A stretch of DNA of 64,000 bases, taken from Burkholderia sp052045245 (GTDB lineage Bacteria; Pseudomonadota; Gammaproteobacteria; Burkholderiales; Burkholderiaceae). Below, piece after piece: positions 44,198 through 53,811 of the stretch. The position numbers were made by a program, and so were the translations under genes. The stretch lies in assembly GCF_052045245.1 (NCBI RefSeq), contig NZ_JBQEON010000001.1:124001-188000 (forward strand), read 5' to 3'. The notes beneath the pieces were generated by a model, which was not told where the DNA came from, ran no database searches, and saw only the letters and a list, made by a program, of their open reading frames with translations. The stretch's first letter is position 1; each line of letters begins with the position of its first letter.

Positions 44198-45022
44198 TCA
44201 GCTCAAGTCATTCTGATAGTAGTACCCGGTTGTGACATACCATCCCCGCCGCACTTCCACCGGCCGGTCTCCATAGGTATAGGACACGCGCTCGACCGAC
44301 AGCAATGGAAAACCCGCCGGCACGTGCAGCAGGTCGGCAACCGCCGGCTCCGCCGCCACGGCGCGAATCTTCTCCGTCGCGCGGATCATCCGCGTGCCGA
44401 ACTCCGTCTCGAACATCGCGTAGAGCGGTCCCTTGTACTCGCTCAGCCGCTCGAACGTGAGCCCGCGGAACATCGCACCCGGCAGCCAGATCTCGTCGAG
44501 CACCGTCACTTCGTTCTCGAACTCCAGCAGGCGACGCACCTGCACGACCGGGTCGGCCGGCTTCAGGTCGAGCTGGCGCGCGATCTCGGCCGGCGCGCGC
44601 AGGCGCCGGCATTCGAGCAGGCGGCTCACGTGCGGGTGCTCGGCACCGTCGTCGGCCAGCAGACGCAGAAAGCGGAACTGCGCGCGATCCTCGTTGTGCG
44701 TCGCAACAAACGTGCCCTTGCCCTGGCGGCGCACCACGAGGTTTTCGGCGGCCAGTTCGTCGATTGCCTTGCGAACGGTGCCCTGGCTGACCTTGTAGCG
44801 GGCCGCGAGCTCCACTTCGCTCGGGATGATCTCGCCCGGCTTCCATTCACCGGTTTCGAGACTTTGCGTGATCAATGACTTGATCTGCTGGTATAACGGA
44901 CTGAAAGTCGGCGACGGCGAAGCAGCAGGTGCCGGCACGGAATCGCCCGCGCCCGGCTGCCCTGGGCCGCCTGCGCCGGTTGGATTCGCGTTATTCGCCT
45001 GGTTCGATGTCATGGCGCGCAT
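44198..45022 (-). CDS. GntR/HutC-family regulator adjacent to TCA-cycle genes
   Basis: Predicted 274-aa regulator. A winged HTH (residues about 38-105: PLYQQIKSLITQSLETGEWKPG, then IIPSEVELAARYKVSQGTVRKAI) is followed by a UTRA ligand-binding domain (residues about 120-260). The first 35 residues are Pro/Ala/Gly-rich and disordered. It is divergent from mdh and stands upstream of sdhCDAB on the same strand. A perfect palindrome 49 bases upstream is the likely operator, so autoregulation and control of mdh are probable. The ligand is unknown. Start 45022 or 45013 are both possible; neither has a clear ribosome binding site. Confidence 0.88.
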   Translation of the reverse strand: MRAMTSNQANNANPTGAGGPGQPGAGDSVPAPAASPSPTFSPLYQQIKSLITQSLETGEWKPGEIIPSEVELAARYKVSQGTVRKAIDELAAENLVVRRQGKGTFVATHNEDRAQFRFLRLLADDGAEHPHVSRLLECRRLRAPAEIARQLDLKPADPVVQVRRLLEFENEVTVLDEIWLPGAMFRGLTFERLSEYKGPLYAMFETEFGTRMIRATEKIRAVAAEPAVADLLHVPAGFPLLSVERVSYTYGDRPVEVRRGWYVTTGYYYQNDLS

Positions 45023-45070
45023 TTCATCACAAACCGCGCTTTTCCGTCCACTCAAATTCCGCAAAACATC

Positions 45071-45086
45071 TGTCTTATATAAGACA
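45071..45086. promoter_or_regulatory. Perfect 16-bp palindrome in the gntR-mdh promoter, likely operator
   Basis: TGTCTTATATAAGACA lies between the divergent gntR-type gene and mdh. It fills the spacer upstream of a good mdh -10 box (TATGAT, 45087-45092), so a bound protein would block transcription. The size and symmetry fit a HutC-type GntR dimer. I found no second copy near sdhC, gltA or acnA by eye. Confidence 0.75.
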
Positions 45087-45092
45087 TATGAT
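45087..45092 (+). promoter_or_regulatory. mdh: -10 box of the mdh promoter
   Basis: TATGAT directly follows the operator palindrome. The -35 position (about 45064-45069) is weak. This would place the start of transcription near 45099 and give a leader of about 210 bases. Confidence 0.5.
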
Positions 45093-45310
45093 ACCGTTTG
45101 ACTTTGGGCCCGTCGGCTCCTACACTCCGGGGCGAGCAAGGGTTCGCGGGTGCAAAACGCGTCCCCGGCTACGTGCCACGGCCGTCTCCAGGTTCACCGC
45201 GTCTGCCTTTCGCGAGTCCTCCGCCCTGCTTCAATGCAACGCTACGCGTAACGCGCATAGAATGGCGTTTTGCCTAGCGTCCACCGCTTCACCCGTCCTG
45301 GAGATTTTCA

Positions 45311-46297
45311 ATGGCTAAGCCCGCAAAGCGCGTTGCCGTCACCGGCGCCGCAGGTCAAATCGCTTACTCCCTGCTGTTCCGCATCGCGAACGGCGACCTG
45401 CTCGGCAAGGACCAGCCGGTCATCCTTCAACTGCTCGACCTCCCGCAAGCCCAAGGCGCCGTCAAAGGCGTCGTGATGGAACTCGACGATTGCGCGTTCC
45501 CGCTGCTCGCGGGCGTCGTGATCACCGACGATCCGAAGGTTGCATTCAAGGATGCAGACGTCGCGCTGCTGGTCGGTGCACGTCCGCGCTCGAAGGGCAT
45601 GGAGCGCAAGGACCTGCTGTCGGCGAACGCCGAGATCTTCACGGTCCAGGGCGCCGCGCTGAACGAAGTCGCAAGCCGCGACGTGAAGGTGCTGGTCGTC
45701 GGCAACCCGGCGAACACCAACGCGTACATCGCGATGAAGTCGGCACCGGACCTGCCGAAGAAGAACTTCACGGCGATGCTGCGCCTCGACCACAACCGCG
45801 CGCTGTCGCAACTGGCAGCGAAGGCAGGCAAGCCGGTCGCATCGATCGAGAAGCTCGCCGTGTGGGGCAACCACTCGCCGACGATGTACCCCGACTTCCG
45901 CTTCGCGACCGTCGAAGGCGAGTCGCTGCTGAAGCTGATCAACGACGACGTGTGGAACCGCGACACGTTCATCCCGACCGTCGGCAAGCGCGGCGCGGCG
46001 ATCATCGAAGCGCGCGGCCTGTCGTCGGCAGCGTCGGCAGCCAATGCGGCAATCGACCACGTGCGTGACTGGGTCCTCGGCACGAACGGCAAGTGGGTCA
46101 CGATGGGCATCCCGTCGGACGGCTCGTACGGCATCCCCGAAGACATCATCTACGGTGTGCCGGTCGTCTGCGAAAACGGCGAGTACAAGCGCATCGAAGG
46201 CCTGGAAATCGACGCGTTCTCGCGCGAGAAGATGGACGGCACGCTGGCCGAGCTGCTCGAAGAGCGCGACGGCGTCGCCCACCTGCTGAAGAACTAA
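45311..46297 (+). CDS. mdh: Malate dehydrogenase
   Basis: Predicted 328-aa NAD enzyme of the cytosolic-type MDH group. [20 protein letters not shown] is the dinucleotide loop, [11 protein letters not shown] and the [12 protein letters not shown] catalytic His region are present. It converts malate to oxaloacetate for citrate synthase, encoded on the opposite side of the GntR regulator. It is the first plus-strand gene from the shared promoter. Confidence 0.97.
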
Positions 46298-46485
46298 GCA
46301 GGCTGCAGGGCCGGGCCGCCTCCGGGCGGGCCGGTCACGGCACGGGCGGCGGGCCGGCAGCCGGCCCCGCCGCCCGATCCGATCCGCGCACGTTTTGCCG
46401 CCACCCGCGCCCCGCGCGCCGGCCCAGAACGTGCGCGAATCCGATTTTCTCCATCCACGTTGCCCGCTTCCTTGACGTAGAAGAG

Positions 46486-47493
46486 ATGTCCGCGCTCACT
46501 CCTGCACAAGTGCTGTACGACGGGGCGTCCCCGCCCGCGATCCTGCCCTGCTGCGATCACTACGCGGGCAGCGAGAAGCTGATCCGCAAGTCGCTCGCGC
46601 TCCAGGCCGAACTCGGTCCCGTGTTCGACATCACGCTCGACTGCGAGGACGGCGCGGCCGTCGGCCAGGAAGCCGCGCACGCGCAGCTCGTCGCCGAGTG
46701 CCTCGGCAGCGCCGACAACCGCTTCGGGCGGGTCGGCGTACGCATCCACGACTTTTCCCATCCCCATTGGCGCGACGACGTGCGCATCGTGCTGCGCGCC
46801 GCGCGCGCACCGGCCTACGTCACGCTGCCGAAAATCGCGAGCGCCGCCGACGCGACCGAGATGGTCGCGTTCATCGAAGGCACGCGCCGCGAGCTGGGCC
46901 TCGCGCAGCCGATCCCGGTCGACGTGCTGGTCGAGACGCATGGCGCGCTCGCGCAGGCGGCCGCGCTCGCCGCGCTGCCGCTGGTCGGCACGCTGAGCTT
47001 CGGGCTGATGGACTTCGTGTCGGCCCACCACGGCGCGATTCCCGATACGGCGATGCGCTCGCCCGGCCAGTTCGACCACCCGCTCGTGCGCCGCGCGAAG
47101 CTGGAAATCGCCGCGGCCTGCCACGCGCACGGCAAGACGCCGTCGCACAACGTGACTACCGAAGTGCGCGACATGGCCATCGTCGCCGGCGATGCCCGCC
47201 GCGCGCGCGACGAGTTCGCGTTCACGCGGATGTGGAGCATCCATCCCGCGCAGATCCGCCCGATCGTCGACGCATTCGCGCCGCGCACCGATGAAGTCGC
47301 CCTGGCCGCGGAAATCCTGCTGGCCGCTCAGGCCGCCGACTGGGGCCCGACGCGCCACGGCGATACGCTGCACGACCGCGCGAGCTACCGCTATTACTGG
47401 TCGGTGCTGCGCCGTGCGAAGGCGACCGGCCAGCCGGTGCCGGCCGAGGCCGCGCCGCTGTTCGGCCCGGCCGCCGCGGGAGACGCGCCGTGA
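46486..47493 (+). CDS. HpcH/HpaI (CitE-like) aldolase/lyase
   Basis: Predicted 335-aa TIM-barrel lyase. FDITLDCEDGAAVG (metal-binding Glu-Asp), VRIHDFSHPHWRDD, VTLPKIASAADA and VLVETHGALAQAAALA match the citrate lyase beta / malyl-CoA lyase family. Citrate lyase alpha and gamma genes are absent, so a role with a CoA thioester such as malyl- or citramalyl-CoA is more likely. Its place between mdh and acnA fits central carbon metabolism. AGAAGAG precedes the ATG closely. Confidence 0.85.
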   Translation: MSALTPAQVLYDGASPPAILPCCDHYAGSEKLIRKSLALQAELGPVFDITLDCEDGAAVGQEAAHAQLVAECLGSADNRFGRVGVRIHDFSHPHWRDDVRIVLRAARAPAYVTLPKIASAADATEMVAFIEGTRRELGLAQPIPVDVLVETHGALAQAAALAALPLVGTLSFGLMDFVSAHHGAIPDTAMRSPGQFDHPLVRRAKLEIAAACHAHGKTPSHNVTTEVRDMAIVAGDARRARDEFAFTRMWSIHPAQIRPIVDAFAPRTDEVALAAEILLAAQAADWGPTRHGDTLHDRASYRYYWSVLRRAKATGQPVPAEAAPLFGPAAAGDAP

Positions 47494-47714
47494 GCGCGCC
47501 GACACACGCATTTCATCGAATCCCCGGAGCGTGAACCCGAGACAGGTTTGCGAAACGACAAAAAACGTAACGGAGCCTGAAAACCTGAAATATGCGCGGC
47601 CAAATAGGTGAAAATAGCGGCCGCTGCGCGCTTCCGGAGCGCGTGCAGTTTCAAACCGGCCGGCGGTTCTGGCTGCCGGCCCTTGTCAACTGATAATCGA
47701 AAGGTTCTGACTCC

Positions 47715-48224
47715 ATGAAGAAACTCCTGATCGCTACCGCCATCGGCGCGTTGTCCGCCACGATGCTGGTGTCGGCTCCGAGCGCGTTCGCCCAGGGCAC
47801 GGCAACGACCGCGAAGAAGACGGCCAAGCGCCCGGCTCCGGCCAAGCGCATCATCCCGCGCAGCAAGAAGGCCCAGGCACGTGCCGCGGCCAAGGTCGAT
47901 CCGGTGCCGGACGGCGCGGTCAAGTGGGCGTGCAAGGACGGTCTGTCGTTCGACCTCGCCGGCGACATGAAGCGTGACCAGCTCGTCACGGTTCACTGGG
48001 CGAAGAAGAACTACAAGCTGCCGCGTCAGGCCACGACCACGGGCGCCGACACGTTCTACGATCCGGCCAACGGCTTCAAGCTGATCGTGATCCCGACCAA
48101 GGCGATGCTGTTCAGCGACGCGAACGGCGGCGAGCGTCTCGCCGACGAATGCGTGACGCCGGAAATGGCACAAGGCGGCGCGGCGCCGACGCAGTCGAAC
48201 GAGCTGAAGCCGGCAACGAACTAA
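47715..48224 (+). CDS. Small secreted protein, MliC-like C-terminal half
   Basis: Predicted 169-aa exported protein. A signal peptide ends near residue 26 (SAFAQG). A Lys/Ala-rich stretch (about 30-60) is followed by a compact domain with two cysteines (WACKDG and ADEC) flanking a beta-rich region with a final KAMLFSD. That layout recalls MliC/PliC-type lysozyme inhibitors, but similarity is weak and only suggestive. It lies 221 bases after the CitE-like gene and 19 bases before the PrpD-like gene, so it may be co-transcribed with the latter. Confidence 0.75.
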   Translation: MKKLLIATAIGALSATMLVSAPSAFAQGTATTAKKTAKRPAPAKRIIPRSKKAQARAAAKVDPVPDGAVKWACKDGLSFDLAGDMKRDQLVTVHWAKKNYKLPRQATTTGADTFYDPANGFKLIVIPTKAMLFSDANGGERLADECVTPEMAQGGAAPTQSNELKPATN

Positions 48225-48243
48225 GCGCGTTCCCAGACCCTCG

Positions 48244-49695
48244 ATGTCCGCCCCGGTCTCCAACGTCCGCCCCGCGCCGGATTCGGTACTCGTCGATATC
48301 GTCGACTACGTGCTGAACACCGGCATCGACAGCGCGCTCGCGCTGGAGACGGCGCGTCATTGCCTGATCGACACGCTCGGATGCGGACTCGAGGCGCTGT
48401 CCTACCCTGCCTGCACCAAGCTGCTCGGCCCCGTCGTGCCCGGCACGATCGTGCCGAACGGCGCGAAGGTGCCCGGCACGTCGTTCCAGCTCGATCCCGT
48501 CCAGGCCGCTTTCGACATCGGCGCGATGATCCGCTGGCTGGACTTCAACGACACCTGGCTCGCGGCCGAATGGGGTCATCCGTCCGACAACCTCGGCGGG
48601 ATCCTGGCGACGGCCGACTGGCTGTCCCGCACGGCCGTCGCGGCCGGCCGGCAGCCGCTTGCGATGCGCGACGTACTCGTCGCGATGATCCAGGCCCACG
48701 AGATCCAGGGCTGCCTCGCCCTCGAGAATTCGTTCAACGCGGTCGGGCTCGACCACGTGCTGCTCGTCAAGGTGGCGTCGACGGCCGTCGTCGGCCGCCT
48801 GCTCGGGCTCACCAGCGACGAGCTGATCAACGCGGTGTCCAACGCGTTCGTCGACGGTCAATCGCTGCGCACCTACCGCCACGCGCCGAACACCGGTTCG
48901 CGAAAGTCGTGGGCGGCCGGCGACGCGACGTCCCGCGCGGTGCGCCTCGCGCTGATCGCGAAAACCGGCGAGATGGGCTATCCGTCGGCGCTCACCGCGA
49001 AAACCTGGGGTTTCTACGATGTGCTGTTCGACGGGCAGCCGTTCCGCTTCCAGCGCCCGTACGGCACGTACGTGATGGAGAACGTGCTGTTCAAGATCGC
49101 GTTCCCCGCCGAATTCCATGCGCAGACGGCCGCCGAGGCCGCGCTGCAGCTGCATGCGCAGCTCGCCGCGGCGGGTCGCACGACCGACGAGATCAGCCGG
49201 ATCACGATCCGCACGCACGCGGCCGCGATCCGCATCATCGACAAGCAGGGCCCGCTCGCCAATCCGGCCGATCGCGACCACTGCATCCAGTACATGGTCG
49301 CCGTGCCGCTGTTGTTCGGCCGGCTGACCGCGGCCGACTATGAGGATTCGGTCGCCGCCGATCCCCGCATCGATGCGCTGCGCGCGAAAACCGTGTGCGT
49401 CGAGGATCCGCAATTCACGAAGGATTACCATGACCCGGCGAAGCGCTCGATCGCGAATGCACTGACGATCGAATTCGCGGACGGATCAAAGCTTGCCGAA
49501 GTCGCGGTCGAATACCCGATCGGCCATCAGCGACGCCGTGCGGACGGCATCCCGCTCCTGGTCGAGAAATTCCGGACCAACCTCGCCCGCCGTTTCCCGG
49601 CAAAGCAGCAACAAGCGATTCTCGACGTGTCGCTGGACCAGGCAAAGCTCGAAGCGATGCCGGTCGATGAGTACGTCGACTTGTATGTGATATAG
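48244..49695 (+). CDS. prpD: PrpD/MmgE-family 2-methylcitrate dehydratase
   Basis: Predicted 483-aa dehydratase. ARHCLIDTLGCGLEAL, WLDFNDTWLAAEWGHPSDNLGGILA and HAPNTGSRKSWAAGDATSRAVRLA are hallmark stretches of PrpD, which dehydrates 2-methylcitrate in propionate breakdown and can act on citrate. prpB and prpC are not nearby. It sits 52 bases before acnA, so a role next to aconitase in the TCA block is as likely as propionate use. Symbol given by family. Confidence 0.9.
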   Translation: MSAPVSNVRPAPDSVLVDIVDYVLNTGIDSALALETARHCLIDTLGCGLEALSYPACTKLLGPVVPGTIVPNGAKVPGTSFQLDPVQAAFDIGAMIRWLDFNDTWLAAEWGHPSDNLGGILATADWLSRTAVAAGRQPLAMRDVLVAMIQAHEIQGCLALENSFNAVGLDHVLLVKVASTAVVGRLLGLTSDELINAVSNAFVDGQSLRTYRHAPNTGSRKSWAAGDATSRAVRLALIAKTGEMGYPSALTAKTWGFYDVLFDGQPFRFQRPYGTYVMENVLFKIAFPAEFHAQTAAEAALQLHAQLAAAGRTTDEISRITIRTHAAAIRIIDKQGPLANPADRDHCIQYMVAVPLLFGRLTAADYEDSVAADPRIDALRAKTVCVEDPQFTKDYHDPAKRSIANALTIEFADGSKLAEVAVEYPIGHQRRRADGIPLLVEKFRTNLARRFPAKQQQAILDVSLDQAKLEAMPVDEYVDLYVI

Positions 49696-49747
49696 CCGTC
49701 AGATACGAGACTCTCTGTTTCCTAGCCTTAAACCCAGGAAAATCACC

Positions 49748-52465
49748 ATGGCCCACAATCTCCACAAGACCCTCAAGGAATTCGACAGCGGTTCCGGCAA
49801 AGGCAAGTTCTACTCGCTGCCGCAGCTCGGCAAGGAACTGAAGACGAAGATCGAGCGCCTCCCGGTGTCGATCCGTATCGTGCTCGAGTCCGTGCTGCGC
49901 AACTACGACGGCAAGAAGATCACCGAAGAGCACATCGAGCAGCTGGCGAACTGGAAGCCGACCGCGAAGCGCGTCGACGAGATTCCGTTCGTGGTGTCGC
50001 GCGTCGTGCTGCAGGACTTCACGGGCGTGCCGCTGCTCGCCGACATCGCGGCCATGCGCGGCGTCGCGGAGCGTTCGGGCAAGAACCCGAAGAAGATCGA
50101 GCCGCTGGTCCCGGTGGATCTCGTCGTCGACCACTCGGTCCAGATCGACTACTTCCGCCAGAAGGACGCGCTCGACCTGAACATGAAGCTGGAATTCCAG
50201 CGCAACAACGAGCGCTACCAGTTCATGAAGTGGGGCATGCAGGCGTTCGACACGTTCAAGGTCGTGCCGCCGGGTGTCGGCATCGTCCACCAGGTGAACC
50301 TCGAATATCTCGCGCGCGGCGTCCACAAGAAGGCGGACGGCGGCGACACCGTGTACTACCCGGATACGCTCGTCGGCACGGACAGCCACACGACGATGAT
50401 CAACGGCATCGGCGTGGTCGGCTGGGGCGTGGGCGGCATCGAGGCGGAAGCCGGCATGCTCGGCCAGCCGGTGTACTTCCTGACGCCGGACGTCGTCGGC
50501 GTCGAGCTGAAGGGCAAGCTGCGCGAAGGCGTGACGGCGACCGACCTGGTGCTGACGATCACCGAAATGCTGCGCAAGGAGAAGGTCGTCGGCAAGTTCG
50601 TCGAGTTCTTTGGCGAAGGCACGAAGTCGCTGTCGCTGCCGGACCGCGCGACGATCGGCAACATGGCGCCGGAATACGGCGCGACGATGGGCTTCTTCCC
50701 GGTCGACGAAAAGACCATCGACTACTTCGAAGGCACGGGCCGCACGAAGGCGGAAATCGCCGCGTTCGAGAACTACTTCAAGGCGCAGAAGCTGTTCGGC
50801 ATTCCGAAGGCCGGCGACATCGACTACACGAAGACGGTATCGCTCGACCTGGCAACGGTCGCGCCGTCGCTGGCCGGCCCGAAGCGCCCGCAGGACCGCA
50901 TCGAGATCGGCAACGTCAAGTCGACGTTCACCGACCTGTTCTCGAAGCCGGTCGCCGAAAACGGCTTCGCGAAGAAGGCGGACGATCTCGACACGCAGTA
51001 CACGACGAGCAACGGCGTCGACGTGAAGAACGGCGACGTGCTGATCGCCGCGATCACGTCGTGCACGAACACGTCGAACCCGAGCGTGCTGCTGGCCGCC
51101 GGCCTGCTCGCGAAGAAGGCCGTCGAAGCCGGCCTGACCGTCGCACCGCACATCAAGACGTCGCTCGCGCCGGGATCGCGCATCGTCACCGAGTACCTGA
51201 CGAAGACGGGCCTGCTGCCCTACCTGTCGAAGCTCGGCTTCGAACTCGCCGCTTACGGCTGCACGACCTGTATCGGCAACGCGGGCGACCTGACGCCGGA
51301 ACTGAACGAAGCGATCACGAAGAACGACCTCGTCGCGGCAGCCGTGCTGTCGGGCAACCGTAACTTCGAAGCGCGTATCCACCCGAACATCCGCGCGAAC
51401 TTCCTCGCGTCGCCGCCGCTCGTCGTCGCGTACGCGATCGCCGGCAACATCACGCGCGACCTGATGACCGAGCCGGTCGGCAAGGGCAAGGGCGGCCGCG
51501 ACATCTACCTCGGCGACATCTGGCCGACGAGCGACGAAATCCACGCATTGCTCAAGTTCGCGCTGGACCCGAAGAAGTTCGAGGAAAACTACTCGAAGCT
51601 GACCAAGAAGGGCGACCTCTGGAGCAAGATCGAGGGCGAGACGGGCCAGGTCTACGACTGGCCGAAGTCGACCTACATCGCGGAGCCGCCGTTCTTCGGC
51701 AACGACTTCTCGATGGAACCGTCCGCGTCGATCCCGACCGTCAAGGGCGCGCGCGCGCTGGGCATCTTCGGTGACTCGGTCACGACCGACCACATCAGCC
51801 CGGCAGGCTCGATCAAGGAAGACTCGCCGGCAGGCAAGTGGCTGAAGGAGAACGGCGTGCAGAAGGCCGACTTCAACAGCTACGGCTCGCGCCGCGGCAA
51901 CCACGACGTGATGATGCGCGGCACGTTCGCGAACGTCCGGATCAAGAACCTGATGATCCCGGCAAAGGCAGACGGCACGCGCGTCGAAGGCGGCCTGACG
52001 ATTCACCAGCCGAGCGGCGAACAGCAGTCGATCTATGATGCGGCGATGCAGTACGTCGCGGCCGACACGCCGACCGTCGTGTTCGCGGGCGAAGAGTACG
52101 GCACGGGCTCGTCGCGCGACTGGGCCGCGAAGGGCACGCAACTGCTCGGCGTGAAGGCCGTGATCGCACGCAGCTTCGAGCGGATCCACCGTTCGAACCT
52201 GGTCGGCATGGGCGTGCTGCCGCTGCAGTTCAAGGGCGCGGACAGCATCCAGTCGCTCGGCATCACCGGCGAAGAGACCTACGACATCGAAGGCCTCGGC
52301 GACGACTTCAAGCCGCAGCAGGACGTCACGCTCGTGATCCACCGCAAGAACGGCGAAACGACCCGCGTGCCGGTGCTGCTGCGCATCGATACGCCGATCG
52401 AAGTCGACTACTACAAGCACGGCGGTATCCTGCCGTTCGTGCTGCGCTCGCTGCTCGCAGCATAA
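49748..52465 (+). CDS. acnA: Aconitate hydratase A
   Basis: Predicted 905-aa iron-sulfur enzyme converting citrate to isocitrate. The cluster cysteines lie in SCTNTSNPSVLLAAGLL and YGCTTCIGNAGDL; GTDSHTTMINGIGVVGWGVGGIEAE and the C-terminal swivel domain (FAGEEYGTGSSRDWAAKG) are intact. Length is as usual for AcnA. GGAAAA stands before ATG 49748. It ends the mdh-side gene group and has a strong terminator. Confidence 0.98.
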   Translation: MAHNLHKTLKEFDSGSGKGKFYSLPQLGKELKTKIERLPVSIRIVLESVLRNYDGKKITEEHIEQLANWKPTAKRVDEIPFVVSRVVLQDFTGVPLLADIAAMRGVAERSGKNPKKIEPLVPVDLVVDHSVQIDYFRQKDALDLNMKLEFQRNNERYQFMKWGMQAFDTFKVVPPGVGIVHQVNLEYLARGVHKKADGGDTVYYPDTLVGTDSHTTMINGIGVVGWGVGGIEAEAGMLGQPVYFLTPDVVGVELKGKLREGVTATDLVLTITEMLRKEKVVGKFVEFFGEGTKSLSLPDRATIGNMAPEYGATMGFFPVDEKTIDYFEGTGRTKAEIAAFENYFKAQKLFGIPKAGDIDYTKTVSLDLATVAPSLAGPKRPQDRIEIGNVKSTFTDLFSKPVAENGFAKKADDLDTQYTTSNGVDVKNGDVLIAAITSCTNTSNPSVLLAAGLLAKKAVEAGLTVAPHIKTSLAPGSRIVTEYLTKTGLLPYLSKLGFELAAYGCTTCIGNAGDLTPELNEAITKNDLVAAAVLSGNRNFEARIHPNIRANFLASPPLVVAYAIAGNITRDLMTEPVGKGKGGRDIYLGDIWPTSDEIHALLKFALDPKKFEENYSKLTKKGDLWSKIEGETGQVYDWPKSTYIAEPPFFGNDFSMEPSASIPTVKGARALGIFGDSVTTDHISPAGSIKEDSPAGKWLKENGVQKADFNSYGSRRGNHDVMMRGTFANVRIKNLMIPAKADGTRVEGGLTIHQPSGEQQSIYDAAMQYVAADTPTVVFAGEEYGTGSSRDWAAKGTQLLGVKAVIARSFERIHRSNLVGMGVLPLQFKGADSIQSLGITGEETYDIEGLGDDFKPQQDVTLVIHRKNGETTRVPVLLRIDTPIEVDYYKHGGILPFVLRSLLAA

Positions 52466-52523
52466 GCGCCCTGCTTTTGCAGGTGCCGCGGCCGCCTCGC
52501 GGGCGGTTGCGGCCGATTTGGAT

Positions 52524-52549
52524 GCCCGACCTCGTGTCGGGCTTTTTTT
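52524..52549 (+). terminator. acnA: Rho-independent terminator of acnA
   Basis: GCCCGAC-CTCGT-GTCGGGC is followed at once by seven T residues (52543-52549). Confidence 0.93.
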
Positions 52550-52610
52550 GGTTCATCGCGGATTACCGGGGAACGCGGCGGCCGGACTGCGTGCCCGGTG
52601 CGTCGGTGCG

Positions 52611-53048
52611 TCATGCCTTGCCGGTTCGCGCCTTCGCGGCGGTGCCGGCCCGCGCGTTCTTCTTCAGATGCGCGCGGTTGTAGTCGATCGCCGCGCGCAC
52701 GAGGCGCTTCAGCGCCCGCGTGTCGAGCTTGTCGCCCTCGAAAAAATCGATCGCGCGCCGCGCGTTGCCGCCAAGGCCGTCGTTGAACACATGGTCGGGA
52801 TCGGGCAAATGCGCGCCGTGCATGAACGTGAGCTTCACCTTGCCCTTGTGCGCGTTCGCGACCGCGATCATCCCGTCGCACGACCACACCGGGCTGCCCA
52901 TCCATTTCCATTCCTCGACGATGCCGTCGTCGACCGCGACGATCGTCTCGCGCAACTCGGCGAACGTCTTGCCGCGCCAGTCGGCGATGCCGGCGATCAG
53001 CGCGTCGATGCGGGCCGACGGTTCCAGGTCCGGGGTGGATGCGCTCAT
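52611..53048 (-). CDS. DUF1801 family protein
   Basis: Predicted 145-aa cytoplasmic protein. WKWMGSPVWSCDGMIAVANAHKGKVKLTFMHGA is the core (quoted in two parts by position, residues about 48-80) that marks the YdhG/DUF1801 fold. Its molecular role is unknown. The ATG at 53048 overlaps the upstream stop in ATGA and is preceded by GGAGG, so it is the third gene of a coupled operon with an ArsR regulator and a SRPBCC protein. Confidence 0.85.
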   Translation of the reverse strand: MSASTPDLEPSARIDALIAGIADWRGKTFAELRETIVAVDDGIVEEWKWMGSPVWSCDGMIAVANAHKGKVKLTFMHGAHLPDPDHVFNDGLGGNARRAIDFFEGDKLDTRALKRLVRAAIDYNRAHLKKNARAGTAAKARTGKA

Positions 53049-53479
53049 GCTCGCGCCTCCCGGTCGGCATCGGGGCGCGCCAGCACCTGGTCGAGCGACG
53101 TGAAGAATTGCGCCCAACCGTGCTGCGCACCGCGGTACGCCTGCTCCTGATCCGCGCGGAAGCCGGCCTGCTCCATCCGCAGCAACGTGCCGCGCGGCGT
53201 CGGTGTGAGCGTCCAGGTGACGACGCTTTCGAGGCCATAGGCGGCCCATGTATAAGACAACACACGCTGGGGCTCGATCGTCAGCACCGTGCAGTCGACC
53301 GAGCCCCAGTCCGCGCGGAAGCTGAACGCGCGGCCCGCGACGGGCTCGAAATCGCTCTTCATCAGCCACGCCTCGATCAGGTGCGGTTGCGTGAGCGCGC
53401 GCCAGATCTTCTCCGGCGGATGCGACAGTTCCCGTTCGACGACGACGGTACGCGTTTCGGTCGTGGCCTGATTCATCAT
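53045..53479 (-). CDS. SRPBCC (AHSA1-like) domain protein
   Basis: Predicted 144-aa START-like protein. VVVERELSHPPEKIWRALT and the VVTWTLTPTPRGTLLRMEQAGF block are typical of the AHSA1 group. Such proteins bind hydrophobic ligands; function here is unknown. Its ATG overlaps the ArsR stop as ATGA and its own stop overlaps the next gene in the same way. Pairs of ArsR and SRPBCC genes are common. Confidence 0.88.
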   Translation of the reverse strand: MMNQATTETRTVVVERELSHPPEKIWRALTQPHLIEAWLMKSDFEPVAGRAFSFRADWGSVDCTVLTIEPQRVLSYTWAAYGLESVVTWTLTPTPRGTLLRMEQAGFRADQEQAYRGAQHGWAQFFTSLDQVLARPDADREARA

Positions 53480-53811
53480 TGATCCATCCTTTTCAGCAGA
53501 TCTTCGAGCGCGTCGAACCGGTTCTGCCAGAAACCCGCCATCTGGCTGGTCCAGTCGATCAACGGAGTCAGCGCCTGCGGCTGCGCGCTGTAGTGCGTCT
53601 GCCGGCCCTCGTGACGGTCGCTCACGAGCCCGGCCTGCTTCAGTACGCCCAGATGCTTCGATACCGCCGGCTGCGACACGCCTGCATGGGCCGTCAGCGC
53701 GGCAACCGTCAGTTCGCCCTCCTCGCACAGCCGCTCGAAGAGCGCGCGGCGCGTCGGATCGGCAAGCGTCCTGAACAGCATGTCGTGAGCGTTTTGCATG
53801 GTTGAATTCAT
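53476..53811 (-). CDS. ArsR-family transcriptional regulator
   Basis: Predicted 111-aa winged-HTH repressor. FRTLADPTRRALFERL and AGVSQPAVSKHLGVLKQAGLV are family hallmarks; the metal-binding CxC of true ArsR is absent, as in the SRPBCC-linked subgroup. A palindrome at its 5' end suggests autoregulation. Start 53811 lies inside that palindrome, so the Met four codons on (53799) is a real alternative. Confidence 0.9.
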   Translation of the reverse strand: MNSTMQNAHDMLFRTLADPTRRALFERLCEEGELTVAALTAHAGVSQPAVSKHLGVLKQAGLVSDRHEGRQTHYSAQPQALTPLIDWTSQMAGFWQNRFDALEDLLKRMDQ

